The notes below the pieces were generated by a model. That model was given only the letters and a program-made list of their open reading frames with translations. It searched no databases and was not told the DNA's origin. From Butyrivibrio sp. MC2021 (GTDB lineage: Bacteria > Bacillota > Clostridia > Lachnospirales > Lachnospiraceae), in the NCBI RefSeq assembly GCF_000621605.1, contig NZ_JHXX01000005.1:62001-126000 (forward strand): a stretch of DNA of 64,000 bases. Reading direction: 5' to 3'. Position numbers and translations under genes: made by a program. This document shows positions 19,378 through 28,408 of the stretch, piece after piece. The stretch's first letter is position 1; each line of letters starts with the position of its first letter.

Positions 19378-20469
19378 ATGGGAAGTATCAAGAGTTTTTT
19401 TAAGAAGAAAGACATCGAAATTTCCTTGAAGCGCTACGGAATTGATGCGCTGGGAGCAATGGCACAGGGACTTTTTTGTTCCTTGCTGATCGGAACCATC
19501 ATCAACACCATCGGAACACAGTTCCACATTCCGTTCCTGACTCAGACCGTTGCAACAATCGCAGGAACTGACTACACAGTAGGCGGTCTTGCATCTGCTA
19601 TGAGCGGTCCTGCCATGGCAGTAGCTATCGGATACGCACTTAAGTGTCCACCACTTGTATTGTTTTCAATGATCACTGTTGGCTTTGCAGCTAACGCACT
19701 GGGCGGAGCAGGCGGCCCTCTTGCAGTTCTTTTCGTAGCTATTCTTGCTGCGGAATTTGGTAAGGCAGTTTCCAAGGAGACCAAGGTTGATATTCTTGTA
19801 ACTCCTCTTGTAACCATCGGCGTTGGTGTATTTTTCTCATGGCTTATCGCACCTCCGCTGGGCAAAATCGCTATGAAGCTGGGCGAGCTCATTATGTGGG
19901 CAACAGAGCTTCAGCCATTCCTTATGGGAATCCTTGTTTCCGTTATCGTAGGTATGGCACTTACACTTCCGATCTCATCAGCAGCTATCTGCGCAGCCCT
20001 TGGCCTTACAGGTCTTGCAGGCGGAGCAGCCGTTGCCGGATGCTGTGCACAGATGGTAGGCTTTGCTGTTATTTCCTTCAAGGAGAATAAGTGGGGCGGC
20101 CTTGTTTCACAGGGAATCGGAACATCAATGCTTCAGATGGGTAACATTGTTAAGAACCCCAGAGTTTGGATCGCACCTACACTGGCTTCAGCCATCACAG
20201 GTCCTATCGCAACCTGCATCTTCAAGCTCAAGATGAACGGTGCTCCTGTTTCATCAGGAATGGGAACCTGCGGACTGGTAGGTCAGATCGGTGTTTACAC
20301 AGGCTGGGTTAACGACGTGGCAAGCGGCGCCAAGGCTGCAATCACAGGCTTTGACTGGCTTGGCCTTGTACTTATCTCTTTTGTTCTTCCCGCTGTTTTA
20401 TCTCTTGCAATCCATGCGGTTGTTAAGAAGCTTGGCTGGGTTAAGGAAGGAGATCTCAAGCTTAACTAA
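19378..20469 (+). CDS. PTS IIC-like membrane permease (PTS_EIIC_2 family), stand-alone
   Basis: A 363-residue integral membrane protein with about ten hydrophobic segments, rich in Gly/Ala, opening MGSIKSFFKKKDIEISLKRY and matching the compact EIIC_2 type of phosphotransferase-like permease. RBS GAGGAG about 12 bases before the ATG. No IIA or IIB subunit, kinase or sugar enzyme is beside it, so either it works with distant subunits or it is one of the orphan members whose substrate is unknown. Its codons (frequent ACA, GCT, GTT, CTT) look more like the highly expressed pckA than like its neighbours, suggesting strong expression. Confidence 0.8.
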   Translation: MGSIKSFFKKKDIEISLKRYGIDALGAMAQGLFCSLLIGTIINTIGTQFHIPFLTQTVATIAGTDYTVGGLASAMSGPAMAVAIGYALKCPPLVLFSMITVGFAANALGGAGGPLAVLFVAILAAEFGKAVSKETKVDILVTPLVTIGVGVFFSWLIAPPLGKIAMKLGELIMWATELQPFLMGILVSVIVGMALTLPISSAAICAALGLTGLAGGAAVAGCCAQMVGFAVISFKENKWGGLVSQGIGTSMLQMGNIVKNPRVWIAPTLASAITGPIATCIFKLKMNGAPVSSGMGTCGLVGQIGVYTGWVNDVASGAKAAITGFDWLGLVLISFVLPAVLSLAIHAVVKKLGWVKEGDLKLN

Positions 20470-20489
20470 CAGAAAGGTACTGACTTTTT

Positions 20490-21923
20490 ATGACCATAAC
20501 GGCATTTTCTTTTGCATATGCTATAGCTGTTGCCCTGCTGTTCTACATCCTGCGGGGCAGTGCCAGGAAGGTGCTTCTTATGCTGGCAGGCATCTGTTAT
20601 ATCTTCGGACTTAACAGAGCTGCCGGTGTAAGCGTTATTGTGGTGTCAGTTCTGGCCTGGGCAGCAGGCCTTTTAGTGGAAAAGACTGCGGAGCAGGGTA
20701 AAAAGAGGCTCTCTTTGGGGATCACCTACGGGGCTATCTTCCTTGCGGCTGCCAGTCTTTTTATTCTTAAATATATTCCTGCCTACTTCGGCAGATTCGC
20801 GGAAGACTCAGAGCTTTTCAAAAAGCTCTTCATGCCGGCGGGTTATTCTTTCTATATTTTCCAGGTTATTAGTTATATAGCGGATATCAAGCGGGAGAAC
20901 GTTCCGGCGGAGAAAAATCCTCTGGATATTATCCTGTATCTTACTTATTTCCCCAAGTTTGTCAGCGGACCCATAGAGAGATGGGAGAATTTTTCCAAGG
21001 AGCTGAAAAAAGCATGTGACGCCAGGTTCTTTGATCCTGAGAGATGGAAAAAAGCCCTGTATTTCATGCTCTTTGGATGCTTTATGAAGGTGGTGATCGC
21101 AGACAGGCTTGGCATCTACGTGGATAAGCTCTTTGAGGGCTATGCCCAGTGCAGCGGCGTGGTGCTCTTACTTGGTGCCATAGCTTATACATTCCAGATC
21201 TACTGCGACTTTGCGGGCTATTCCTATGTGGCCATGGGCCTTTCCAAAATGTTTGATATTGAGCTGATGGTGAATTTTGATCTTCCTTATTGCAGCAGCA
21301 ATATCACCGAGTTCTGGAGAAGATGGCACATATCCCTTAGCAGCTGGTTTCTTGGTTACATCTACATTCCCCTGGGGGGCAACAGAAAAGGCAATTTCAG
21401 AAAAGTACTGAACACCATGATCGTATTCCTTGTGTGCGGCATGTGGCACGGAGCGGGATTTAACTTCATTTTCTGGGGACTTCTCCACGGGATTTATTCA
21501 GCCTTTGACCTGGAGGCCAGAAAGAGAAAATGGACCGCAATTAGAAGCGGCGTCTCCGGAAGGCTCATAACCTTCATAGAAGCGGCCTTCGCCTGGATCT
21601 TTTTCAGGGCCACCTCCTTTACCGGAGCCTTGAGATACATAGCTTCTATCGTTACCAATGGCTTCTGGTTCAAGACTTTTACAGAAGAAATGGAAAATCT
21701 CCAGCTTAAGACTGTGGAGATATGGGTGATGGCGATACTTGTTGTTATCATCAGTGTTTTGGACAGATTCGCCTACAACAGACAGACCAACATGCCTGAG
21801 ATACTGGCAAAGCTTCCCCAGGGAAGGAGATACATCTGTTTTTACCTGTTGGCGGTGGCGATCATTATTTTCGGAATCTATGGCCCGGCTTTGGAATCAA
21901 GGCTTATTTACATGGGCTTTTAA
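20490..21923 (+). CDS. MBOAT family membrane O-acyltransferase (DltB/AlgI-like)
   Basis: A 477-residue polytopic enzyme with the MBOAT hallmarks: LTYFPKFVSGPIERWENF, FWRRWHISLSSWFLGYIYIPLGGNR (quoted in part) and the catalytic-His region GMWHGAGFNFIFWGLLHG. Relatives move acyl groups across the membrane to acylate polysaccharides (alginate, peptidoglycan or wall polymers) or add D-alanine to teichoic acid. No DltA, DltC or DltX is nearby, so acetylation of a surface glycan is more likely than D-alanylation. It starts 20 bases after the permease gene. The next gene encodes the expected SGNH-type extracellular partner. Confidence 0.92.
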   Translation: MTITAFSFAYAIAVALLFYILRGSARKVLLMLAGICYIFGLNRAAGVSVIVVSVLAWAAGLLVEKTAEQGKKRLSLGITYGAIFLAAASLFILKYIPAYFGRFAEDSELFKKLFMPAGYSFYIFQVISYIADIKRENVPAEKNPLDIILYLTYFPKFVSGPIERWENFSKELKKACDARFFDPERWKKALYFMLFGCFMKVVIADRLGIYVDKLFEGYAQCSGVVLLLGAIAYTFQIYCDFAGYSYVAMGLSKMFDIELMVNFDLPYCSSNITEFWRRWHISLSSWFLGYIYIPLGGNRKGNFRKVLNTMIVFLVCGMWHGAGFNFIFWGLLHGIYSAFDLEARKRKWTAIRSGVSGRLITFIEAAFAWIFFRATSFTGALRYIASIVTNGFWFKTFTEEMENLQLKTVEIWVMAILVVIISVLDRFAYNRQTNMPEILAKLPQGRRYICFYLLAVAIIIFGIYGPALESRLIYMGF

Positions 21924-21943
21924 CATATTTTTGAAAGGATATT

Positions 21944-22981
21944 ATGAAATCTCGGATAGTAAAAGGGATCAAGTTCATAGCGCTTTTACTGGCACTTTCG
22001 GTGACCTTTGTTTTTGCGGACAGGCTTCTTAGCTTCAAGACCATCCATGGCATCCGCCAGGCCAGGGACCTCTACGCCCAGCCCGAGGACACCATCGATG
22101 TGGTTTTCCTTGGCTCCAGCCATGTCCACTACGACATCAACACCGCTCTTTTATGGGAAAACTACGGTATCGCGGCCTACGACTACAGCGCCGCGGAGCA
22201 GCCTCTGTGGATCACATATTATTACCTGCAGGAGCTCTGCAAAACTCAGTCTCCCAAGCTGGCGGTGCTGGATCTCTATGCGCCGGCATTGTTCCATGAC
22301 GAGTATCAGTACTATTATCTGTCGGACAACCTTAACGGCATCAGATTTTCACAGAACAAGATCGACATGATAAAGGCCTCCTGCGAGCCGGACAAGCTCT
22401 GGGACTACTTCCCCTCTTTTGTGACCTATCACCTTAGATACAAGGAGTTCAACAAATATGACTTTGAGTATCTTTTCATGTCCCGGGAAAAGAGGCAGGA
22501 ATTCAAGGGCTTTACCCCTCACTTCAAGACAGAGGTCTTTGAGGAGCCCTACCACGAATATGAGCATGTTACGGATATTCCGGAGAAGACCAGGGAGTAT
22601 CTGCTGAAGATAATTGCTTTTTGCAGGGAAAACGGCATCGAGCTGTATCTGGTGGTGAATCCCTACTATATCAACTACGAAGAGGCGGGCTGTTACAACA
22701 GGATAAAAGAGATCGCCGATGAGCAGGGTGTGCGCTTCGAGGACTTCAACGACTGGTATGACTCCATGGGGCTTGATTTCAGCACATGTCTCAACGACGG
22801 ATCCCATCTTAACTATCAGGGAAGCTGCGTATATTCCGACTTTTTGGGACAGGTGATAAAAGTGCTTTATGACATTCCCGACAGAAGAGGGGATGAAAAA
22901 TGGGAGTCCTGGGACAGGCACGCTGAGTACATCCGGGGCCAGGCAGAGAGACAGGACAGCGAAGATATAAACGAAAACTAA
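21944..22981 (+). CDS. SGNH-type (DltD/AlgX-like) partner of the MBOAT acyltransferase
   Basis: A 345-residue protein with an N-terminal membrane anchor/signal (about 7-28) and an extracytoplasmic SGNH-hydrolase-like domain: VVFLGSSHVHYDI holds the nucleophile Ser, AVLDLYAP a conserved block, and NDGSHLNYQG near residue 290 the Asp-x-x-His pair. In such pairs the MBOAT exports the acyl group and the SGNH protein transfers it to the glycan. RBS GAAAGGA; 20 bases after the MBOAT gene. The charged C-terminal tail is unstructured. The acceptor is unknown. Confidence 0.85.
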   Translation: MKSRIVKGIKFIALLLALSVTFVFADRLLSFKTIHGIRQARDLYAQPEDTIDVVFLGSSHVHYDINTALLWENYGIAAYDYSAAEQPLWITYYYLQELCKTQSPKLAVLDLYAPALFHDEYQYYYLSDNLNGIRFSQNKIDMIKASCEPDKLWDYFPSFVTYHLRYKEFNKYDFEYLFMSREKRQEFKGFTPHFKTEVFEEPYHEYEHVTDIPEKTREYLLKIIAFCRENGIELYLVVNPYYINYEEAGCYNRIKEIADEQGVRFEDFNDWYDSMGLDFSTCLNDGSHLNYQGSCVYSDFLGQVIKVLYDIPDRRGDEKWESWDRHAEYIRGQAERQDSEDINEN

Positions 22982-22993
22982 AGGGGGCGTCAG

Positions 22994-23443
22994 ATGATAG
23001 GACAGATAACATTTCTTTTTATCGGAATGGGTATAGTACTTCTGGCGGTCCTTTTGTTTTGGATCATCAGAAAGCGAAAAAACAGGCCTCTTCCCATGGA
23101 CGAGATGGAGGGCCACGATTTTGAGTATTACTGTGCGGATCTGCTCAAGGCCAACGGCTTTGTGGAGGCGGAGGTCACCAGGGGCAGCGGAGATTTCGGG
23201 GCCGATATATTGGCGGAGAAGGACGGCATAACCTATGCGGTCCAGTGCAAGTGCTACGACAAGCCCATCGGTGTCAAGGCAGTGCAGGAGGTCTACGCCG
23301 GCCGTGACTACTACGGCAGAATGGTGGGTGTGGTCATGACCAATCAGTACTTCACCCAGCCTGCGGTGGAGCTGGCCACCAAGCTGAACATCATGCTCTG
23401 GGACAGAGGATATCTGGACAGCATGGAGAAAGTAGGAAAATAA
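22994..23443 (+). CDS. Membrane-tethered Mrr-like restriction endonuclease-fold protein
   Basis: A 149-residue protein with one N-terminal membrane helix (about 5-25) followed by an Mrr_cat nuclease-like domain. The catalytic pattern is intact: Glu in GHDFEYY, Asp in GSGDFGADIL and Gln-x-Lys in YAVQCKCY. Mrr-type domains cleave DNA, often modified DNA, but many small membrane-linked members have unknown targets. No methyltransferase or specificity subunit is nearby. Its TAA overlaps the ATG of the glycosylase gene by one base, so the two are translationally coupled, hinting at a DNA-damage or DNA-clearing role. Confidence 0.85.
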   Translation: MIGQITFLFIGMGIVLLAVLLFWIIRKRKNRPLPMDEMEGHDFEYYCADLLKANGFVEAEVTRGSGDFGADILAEKDGITYAVQCKCYDKPIGVKAVQEVYAGRDYYGRMVGVVMTNQYFTQPAVELATKLNIMLWDRGYLDSMEKVGK

Positions 23444-24258
23444 TGAAGATTACCATAAATGATGATTTTGATCTTTTGAAGATTGCCGACAGCGGCCAGT
23501 GCTTCAGGTTTAATGCCTGCGGCGAGGGCTTTACTGTCATGGCTCTTGATAAGTATCTTTTTATAAAGAAGGTCGGAGAAAAGGAGTACGAGCTTAGCTG
23601 CAGCGAGGAAGAGTACGAGGGCTTTTGGAAGGAGTACTTCGATCTGGGCTTAAGCTACAGCGAGCTTCGGGGAAGGATAGACCCGGCGGAGGATCCCTAC
23701 CTCTATGCAGCCGCAGAATATGGCAAAGGAATCAGGATTCTGAAGCAGGACCTCTGGGAGATGCTTATCTCCTTTATCATTTCCCAGAGAAAGAACATTC
23801 CCGCCATCAAGGCTTCCATCGAGAAGCTCTGCGCAAAGGTGGGCCGCAAGGCAGGAGAAACACCGGAGGGCGAGATTCTGTACGCTTTCCCCACTGCAAA
23901 AGAGATCGCATCCCTGTCTATGGAGGACCTGGCCGCCTGCAGCCTGGGCTATCGCGACAAGTACGTCATGAAGGCCGCCCGGGAAGTTGCCAGCGGCTAT
24001 GTGGATCTTGAGAGCTGGAAAGACCTGGACGATGCCGGCCTTATGGAGCGCCTCCTGGAGCTCTTCGGCGTAGGCGTAAAGGTGGCCAACTGCGAGATCC
24101 TCTTCGGCTACCACAGACTCGACGCCTTCCCCAAAGATGTCTGGATCAACCGCGTCCTGGACCGGCAATATCCCGGCGGCTTCATGTTCGATAAGTATAC
24201 ACCATACAACGGCATAATGCAGCAATACCTATTTTTCTACTCAAGAACCACTATGTAA
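23443..24258 (+). CDS. ogg: 8-oxoguanine DNA glycosylase/AP lyase (OGG1-like, HhH-GPD)
   Basis: A 271-residue base-excision repair enzyme. It has an N-terminal OGG_N-like beta domain (about 1-105; SGQCFRF), then the HhH-GPD domain (about 110-271) with EMLISFIISQRKNIPAIK, the helix-hairpin-helix LFGVGVKVANC supplying the Schiff-base Lys, and the catalytic Asp in AFPKDVWINR. It removes 8-oxo-7,8-dihydroguanine and nicks the abasic site. Coupled to the upstream Mrr-like gene by overlapping stop and start codons. A promoter for the next operon begins right at its stop codon. Confidence 0.9.
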   Translation: MKITINDDFDLLKIADSGQCFRFNACGEGFTVMALDKYLFIKKVGEKEYELSCSEEEYEGFWKEYFDLGLSYSELRGRIDPAEDPYLYAAAEYGKGIRILKQDLWEMLISFIISQRKNIPAIKASIEKLCAKVGRKAGETPEGEILYAFPTAKEIASLSMEDLAACSLGYRDKYVMKAAREVASGYVDLESWKDLDDAGLMERLLELFGVGVKVANCEILFGYHRLDAFPKDVWINRVLDRQYPGGFMFDKYTPYNGIMQQYLFFYSRTTM

Positions 24259-24267
24259 TGGTATAAT
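24259..24267 (+). promoter_or_regulatory. Extended -10 promoter for the yaaR-holB-ricT operon
   Basis: TGGTATAAT, a perfect extended -10, starts directly after the stop codon of ogg and lies about 36 bases before the yaaR ATG. No convincing -35 is seen. Confidence 0.55.
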
Positions 24268-24303
24268 ATCTAGAGGTAGCACGTTGGTTTGGAGGGCGAT
24301 TTT

Positions 24304-24744
24304 ATGGATATTAAGATTAGTAATATCACACCTACCAATCAGCCCCAGGCACCTGAACAGGTTCAGGAAGCCAATGGGGATTTTAAATTTGTGCTCACAA
24401 GTAAGCTTGAGGATACCGGCCTGGCGGAGCGCCTGAACCTGATGCTGGAGGACATAGTCCAGCAGGGGGACCGCATAAAAAAGCGCAACGACATCAAGGA
24501 CATGCAGCGGTATCGCATACTTATCAAGGATTTCTTAAACGAAGTCGTAACAAGATCCCATGAATTCAGCAGAGAGAACTTCCTGGACAGGAAGGGCCGC
24601 CACAGAGTATACGGAATCATCAGACAGGTGGATGATGAGCTGGATGCGCTGGCCAGGGAGCTTGTTAAGGACGAGAAGGACAATATAGCCATTCTGGCTA
24701 AGATAGGGCAGATACAGGGACTTTTGCTGGACATATTCACGTAA
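24304..24744 (+). CDS. yaaR: YaaR family protein (DUF327)
   Basis: A 146-residue, soluble, mostly helical and charged protein. The ATG at 24304 is preferred, preceded by GGAGGGC; an in-frame TTG at 24289 lies before that site. In Bacillus and many Clostridia yaaR sits directly before holB, as here. Its function is not established. The N-terminal 30 residues are Pro/Gln-rich and likely disordered. Confidence 0.85.
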   Translation: MDIKISNITPTNQPQAPEQVQEANGDFKFVLTSKLEDTGLAERLNLMLEDIVQQGDRIKKRNDIKDMQRYRILIKDFLNEVVTRSHEFSRENFLDRKGRHRVYGIIRQVDDELDALARELVKDEKDNIAILAKIGQIQGLLLDIFT

Positions 24745-24815
24745 GACGTGGCAGGAAAAAGGTCATTGGAAGTCATGCTCGATATATAAGTTTGTAATCA
24801 GGAGTGGGGACGAAA

Positions 24816-25862
24816 ATGGCAGATTTTTCCGATATCATAGATCAGCAGCAGATGAAGGAGCATATGCAGAATGCTCTTAAGACAGGCAAGGTATCCCACG
24901 CCTATATCATCGCAGGGGAGAACGAGTCGGGAAAAGAGTACATCGCCAGGATCTTCGCCAAGGCTCTCCAGTGCGAGCACCGAAGGGACGACGGCAGATA
25001 CATCGAAGCCTGCAATGAGTGTCCCTCCTGTATCAAGGCACTTTCCGAGAATCACCCGGATATCATCACAATCACCCACGAAAAGCCCAACAGCATAGGT
25101 GTAGACGACATCAGGGGCAAGCTCCGTGATGATGTTGTTATACGTCCCTACGAGAGTCAGTACAAGATCTACATCATTCCCGAAGGGGAAAAAATGACTC
25201 CCGCGGCTCAGAACGCTCTTTTGAAAACCCTGGAAGAGCCCCCGGCCTACATAGTGATGATAATCCTTACCAATAACATCAACGCATTCCTTCCCACCAT
25301 CACCAGCAGATGCATAGTGCTTCCCATGAAGCCTGCCAAGGACGACTCCATTACCAGGTTCCTGATGGAGCAGTGTCAGATCGTGGACTACAAGGCCATG
25401 GTCTGTGCCTCTTTTGCCAGAGGAAATGTGGGAAAAGCCATAAGCTTAGCCTCCAATGAGAGATTCGACAAGTTAAAGAACGAGACCATAGAGCTAGTAA
25501 GCAAGCTGAAAAACCTTGAGATCTACGACATCATGAACAGAGTTCACGCCATTTTGGAGCCCGAGGAGGAAGATTCCAAGACCGCCAAAAAGGGTATCGA
25601 CCTGGGAGCCCTGGAGGACTTCATGGATGTGCTTCTTTTCCTGTTCAGGGACATGCTGGTCTATAAGGCTACAGGTGAGGATGTTCACTTGATTTTCACC
25701 GACAAGGTATCGTATATTAGTAGTGTTACGAAAACTGTCTCCTATCAGGGAATCGACAGTATCATCAAGAACATGGAAACTGCGAAAAATCGCATAAAAT
25801 CCAATGTTAATATAGATTTAGCCCTGGAGCTGATGCTTCTGGGCATTAAGGAGTATTTATGA
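24816..25862 (+). CDS. holB: DNA polymerase III delta' subunit
   Basis: A 348-residue clamp-loader subunit of the AAA+ family. The ATG at 24816 gives MADFSDIIDQQQMKEHMQNA, typical of the family; an in-frame GTG at 24804 lies inside the GGAGTGGGG ribosome site. It has a degenerate P-loop (AGENESGKEYIA), a zinc-binding cysteine set (CEHRR...CNECPSC), and LLKTLEEPP and SRC motifs as in DnaX/HolB proteins. It loads the sliding clamp with DnaX and HolA. It overlaps ricT by ATGA. Confidence 0.92.
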   Translation: MADFSDIIDQQQMKEHMQNALKTGKVSHAYIIAGENESGKEYIARIFAKALQCEHRRDDGRYIEACNECPSCIKALSENHPDIITITHEKPNSIGVDDIRGKLRDDVVIRPYESQYKIYIIPEGEKMTPAAQNALLKTLEEPPAYIVMIILTNNINAFLPTITSRCIVLPMKPAKDDSITRFLMEQCQIVDYKAMVCASFARGNVGKAISLASNERFDKLKNETIELVSKLKNLEIYDIMNRVHAILEPEEEDSKTAKKGIDLGALEDFMDVLLFLFRDMLVYKATGEDVHLIFTDKVSYISSVTKTVSYQGIDSIIKNMETAKNRIKSNVNIDLALELMLLGIKEYL

Positions 25863-26794
25863 CAAGAGTAATCGGCGTAAGATTCAGATCCGCCGGAAAG
25901 ATATATTTCTTTTCACCGGGTAAGTATGAGATCAAGAAGGGTGACCACGTTATCGTAGAGACCGCCAGAGGCGTTGAGTACGGCACCGTAGTGGGAGAGC
26001 CCAGGGATATCCCCGACGAGGAGGTTATCAAGCCCCTTAAGACAGTCCTTCGAACAGCCAGCACCAGAGATGATGAGCAGGAAAAGGCCAACAGAGAAAA
26101 AGAGAAAGAGGCCTTCAAGATCTGCCTTGAGAAGATCAAAAAGCACAATCTTGAGATGAAGCTCATCGATGCAGAGTACACATTTGATAACAACAAGATT
26201 CTTTTTTACTTCACTGCCGACGGCAGAATAGATTTCAGAGAGCTGGTAAAAGATCTGGCTTCTGTCTTCAAGACAAGAATCGAGCTCAGACAGATCGGCG
26301 TAAGAGACGAGACCAAGATCATCGGTGGCTACGGCATTTGCGGAAGACCCCTTTGCTGCCACTCATATCTTTCAGATTTCGTGCCGGTTTCCATCAAGAT
26401 GGCCAAGGAGCAGAGCCTTTCCCTGAACCCCACCAAGATCTCCGGTGTTTGCGGAAGACTTATGTGCTGTCTTAAGAACGAAGAGGACGTATACGAAGAG
26501 CTCAACCGCAAGATGCCCGGCGTTGGCGATTTCTGCAAGGCTAAGGACGGCCTTGAGGGCGAGGTTTCCAGCGTTAACATCCTTCGTCAGACCCTGAAGA
26601 TCCTGGTTGAAGTGGACGACGAGAAGGAAGTACACGAGTACAAGCTGGATGAGATAGAGTTCTTCAAGAAGAAGCAGAAGAAAAAGAACAACAACGGAAA
26701 GAAGAGTGCCCAGGAAGCCGAAGAGATGAAGGAACTGGAGGCACTTGAGAAGATAGAGAAACAGGAAGGAAAGTCAAAGCTTGGGGACAATTGA
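25859..26794 (+). CDS. ricT: PSP1-domain protein RicT (YaaT)
   Basis: A 311-residue protein with the PSP1 C-terminal domain and conserved cysteines CGRPLCCHSYL and CGRLMCCLKNE, which in Bacillus RicT take part in iron-sulfur clusters of the RicA-RicF-RicT complex that adjusts RNase Y processing, sporulation and competence. The C-terminus (about 265-311) is a Lys/Glu-rich tail. Its ATG overlaps the holB stop, and its end overlaps the start of trmN6 by 14 bases. Partners ricA and ricF are not in this window. Confidence 0.92.
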   Translation: MTRVIGVRFRSAGKIYFFSPGKYEIKKGDHVIVETARGVEYGTVVGEPRDIPDEEVIKPLKTVLRTASTRDDEQEKANREKEKEAFKICLEKIKKHNLEMKLIDAEYTFDNNKILFYFTADGRIDFRELVKDLASVFKTRIELRQIGVRDETKIIGGYGICGRPLCCHSYLSDFVPVSIKMAKEQSLSLNPTKISGVCGRLMCCLKNEEDVYEELNRKMPGVGDFCKAKDGLEGEVSSVNILRQTLKILVEVDDEKEVHEYKLDEIEFFKKKQKKKNNNGKKSAQEAEEMKELEALEKIEKQEGKSKLGDN

Positions 26795-27521
26795 TCTTAA
26801 GCCCGGTGAACGACTGGACGATCTTCAAAGGAACGGATATAAGATAATTCAGGATCCGGAGAAATTCTGTTTTGGAATGGATGCGGTTTTGTTGTCAGGC
26901 TTTGCCTCAGCTCCCGAGGGTGGGAGAGTGCTTGACCTTGGCACCGGAACCGGTATTATTCCTATCCTTATGGCCGCCAAGACCAAGGCTTCAGAGCTGA
27001 TTGGTCTTGAGATTCAGGAAGAAAGCGCTGATATGGCTAATAGAAGCGTTTTACTTAACGACCTTCAGGATAAAGTTAAAATAGTTAATGGCGATATCAA
27101 GGAGGCAGGACATTTATTTGATGCTGCCTCTTTTGACGTTATAACAAGCAATCCGCCCTACATGATAGGAGGCCACGGCCTGCAGAATCCCGACGCCCCC
27201 AAGGCCATCGCAAGACATGAGGTTCTCTGCGACCTGGAGGACGTCATCGCGGCAGCAGCCAGATGTCTTAAGAGCGGCGGCAAGTTCTACATGGTCCACA
27301 GGCCCTTCAGGCTGGCGGAGATCATGGTTCTCATGCATCAGTACAAGGTGGAGCCCAAGAGGATGCAGTTGGTGTACCCCTACGTTGACAAGGAGCCCAG
27401 CATGGTGCTCATAGAGGGAGCCAGAGGCGGCAGGTCCAGACTCACCGTTGAGAAACCCCTGATCATTTACGAGAGTCAGGGCAAGTACACTCCCGAGATC
27501 TATGATATCTACGGGTATTGA
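26781..27521 (+). CDS. trmN6: tRNA1(Val) (adenine-37-N6)-methyltransferase TrmN6
   Basis: A 246-residue class I methyltransferase with the SAM site RVLDLGTGTGIIPILMAAK and the N6-adenine catalytic motif SNPPYM. It starts with TTG at 26781, inside the end of ricT; AGGAAGGAAAG about 8 bases upstream serves as ribosome site, and no later ATG keeps the conserved N-terminus (ERLDDLQRNGYKIIQ). Same gene order as Bacillus yaaT...yabB...yabC, but yabA and the GIY-YIG gene yazA are missing here. It modifies A37 of a valine tRNA. Confidence 0.9.
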   Translation: MGTIDLKPGERLDDLQRNGYKIIQDPEKFCFGMDAVLLSGFASAPEGGRVLDLGTGTGIIPILMAAKTKASELIGLEIQEESADMANRSVLLNDLQDKVKIVNGDIKEAGHLFDAASFDVITSNPPYMIGGHGLQNPDAPKAIARHEVLCDLEDVIAAAARCLKSGGKFYMVHRPFRLAEIMVLMHQYKVEPKRMQLVYPYVDKEPSMVLIEGARGGRSRLTVEKPLIIYESQGKYTPEIYDIYGY

Positions 27522-27530
27522 GGAAATTAT

Positions 27531-28382
27531 ATGGCAGGAAAGTTATATTTATGTGCGACTCCCATAGGCAATCTGGACGACATGACCTTCAGAGTCCTGG
27601 AGACCCTCAGGAGCGTTGATCTGATCGCAGCGGAGGACACCAGAAACAGTATCAAGCTGCTTAATCACTTCGATATACATACAGAGATGACAAGCTACCA
27701 CGAGTACAACAAGTATGACAAGGCTCAGTGGCTTATTCAGAAAATGCAGGAGGGCACCAATGTGGCCCTTATTACCGATGCGGGAACCCCGGCTATCTCG
27801 GATCCCGGAGAGGTGCTGGTGGCAGAGTGCCAGAAGGCGGGAATCACTGTAACTTCCCTGCCCGGGCCCGCCGCTTGCATCACGGCCCTTACCCTTTCGG
27901 GCCTCAGCACCAGAAGGTTCTGCTTCGAGGGCTTTTTACCCTCCCAGGATGATAAAAAGGCGAGAAAAAGGATCCTGGAGGACCTTAAGGACGAGAGCAG
28001 GACAATGATAGTCTATGAAGCGCCCCACCATCTGAAGGCTGTGTTAAAGGACCTTCTTGAGACCTTGGGTGACAGGCGTATCACCATCTGCAGGGAGCTT
28101 ACCAAGAAATTCGAGGAGGCCAACCCTACTACAATTCAGGAAGCAATCTCTTTTTATGAAAAAAATGAGCCCAGAGGCGAGTACGTGCTGGTCATCGAGG
28201 GCAAGAGTCTCCAGGAGCAGGATGCTGAGAAGCAGCTTTCCTGGCAGGAGATGAGCATAGAAGAACATATGAAGATCTACGAAGATCAGGGAATATCCCA
28301 CAAGGACGCCATGAAGAAGGTGGCAGCAGACAGAGGCGTGGGAAAAAGAGAGATTTATCAGGCATTGTTAGATAAAGAATGA
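27531..28382 (+). CDS. rsmI: 16S rRNA (cytidine-1402 2'-O)-methyltransferase RsmI
   Basis: The 283-residue length is normal. Tetrapyrrole-methylase fold with CATPIGNLDDMTFRVLETL, AAEDTR, ITDAGTPAISDPGE and LPGPAA, all diagnostic for RsmI, and a C-terminal helical extension (about 235-283). It methylates the ribose of C1402 in the 16S rRNA decoding centre. It starts 9 bases after trmN6 and ends the replication/modification operon; the alpha-galactosidase follows with its own ribosome site. Confidence 0.94.
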   Translation: MAGKLYLCATPIGNLDDMTFRVLETLRSVDLIAAEDTRNSIKLLNHFDIHTEMTSYHEYNKYDKAQWLIQKMQEGTNVALITDAGTPAISDPGEVLVAECQKAGITVTSLPGPAACITALTLSGLSTRRFCFEGFLPSQDDKKARKRILEDLKDESRTMIVYEAPHHLKAVLKDLLETLGDRRITICRELTKKFEEANPTTIQEAISFYEKNEPRGEYVLVIEGKSLQEQDAEKQLSWQEMSIEEHMKIYEDQGISHKDAMKKVAADRGVGKREIYQALLDKE

Positions 28383-28408
28383 TTTGGCGGTACAACGGGG
28401 AGATTACT

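Noticed and set aside
22349-23116. 255-codon minus-strand frame
   Set aside because: Opposite the SGNH and Mrr-like genes; composition typical of antisense shadows.
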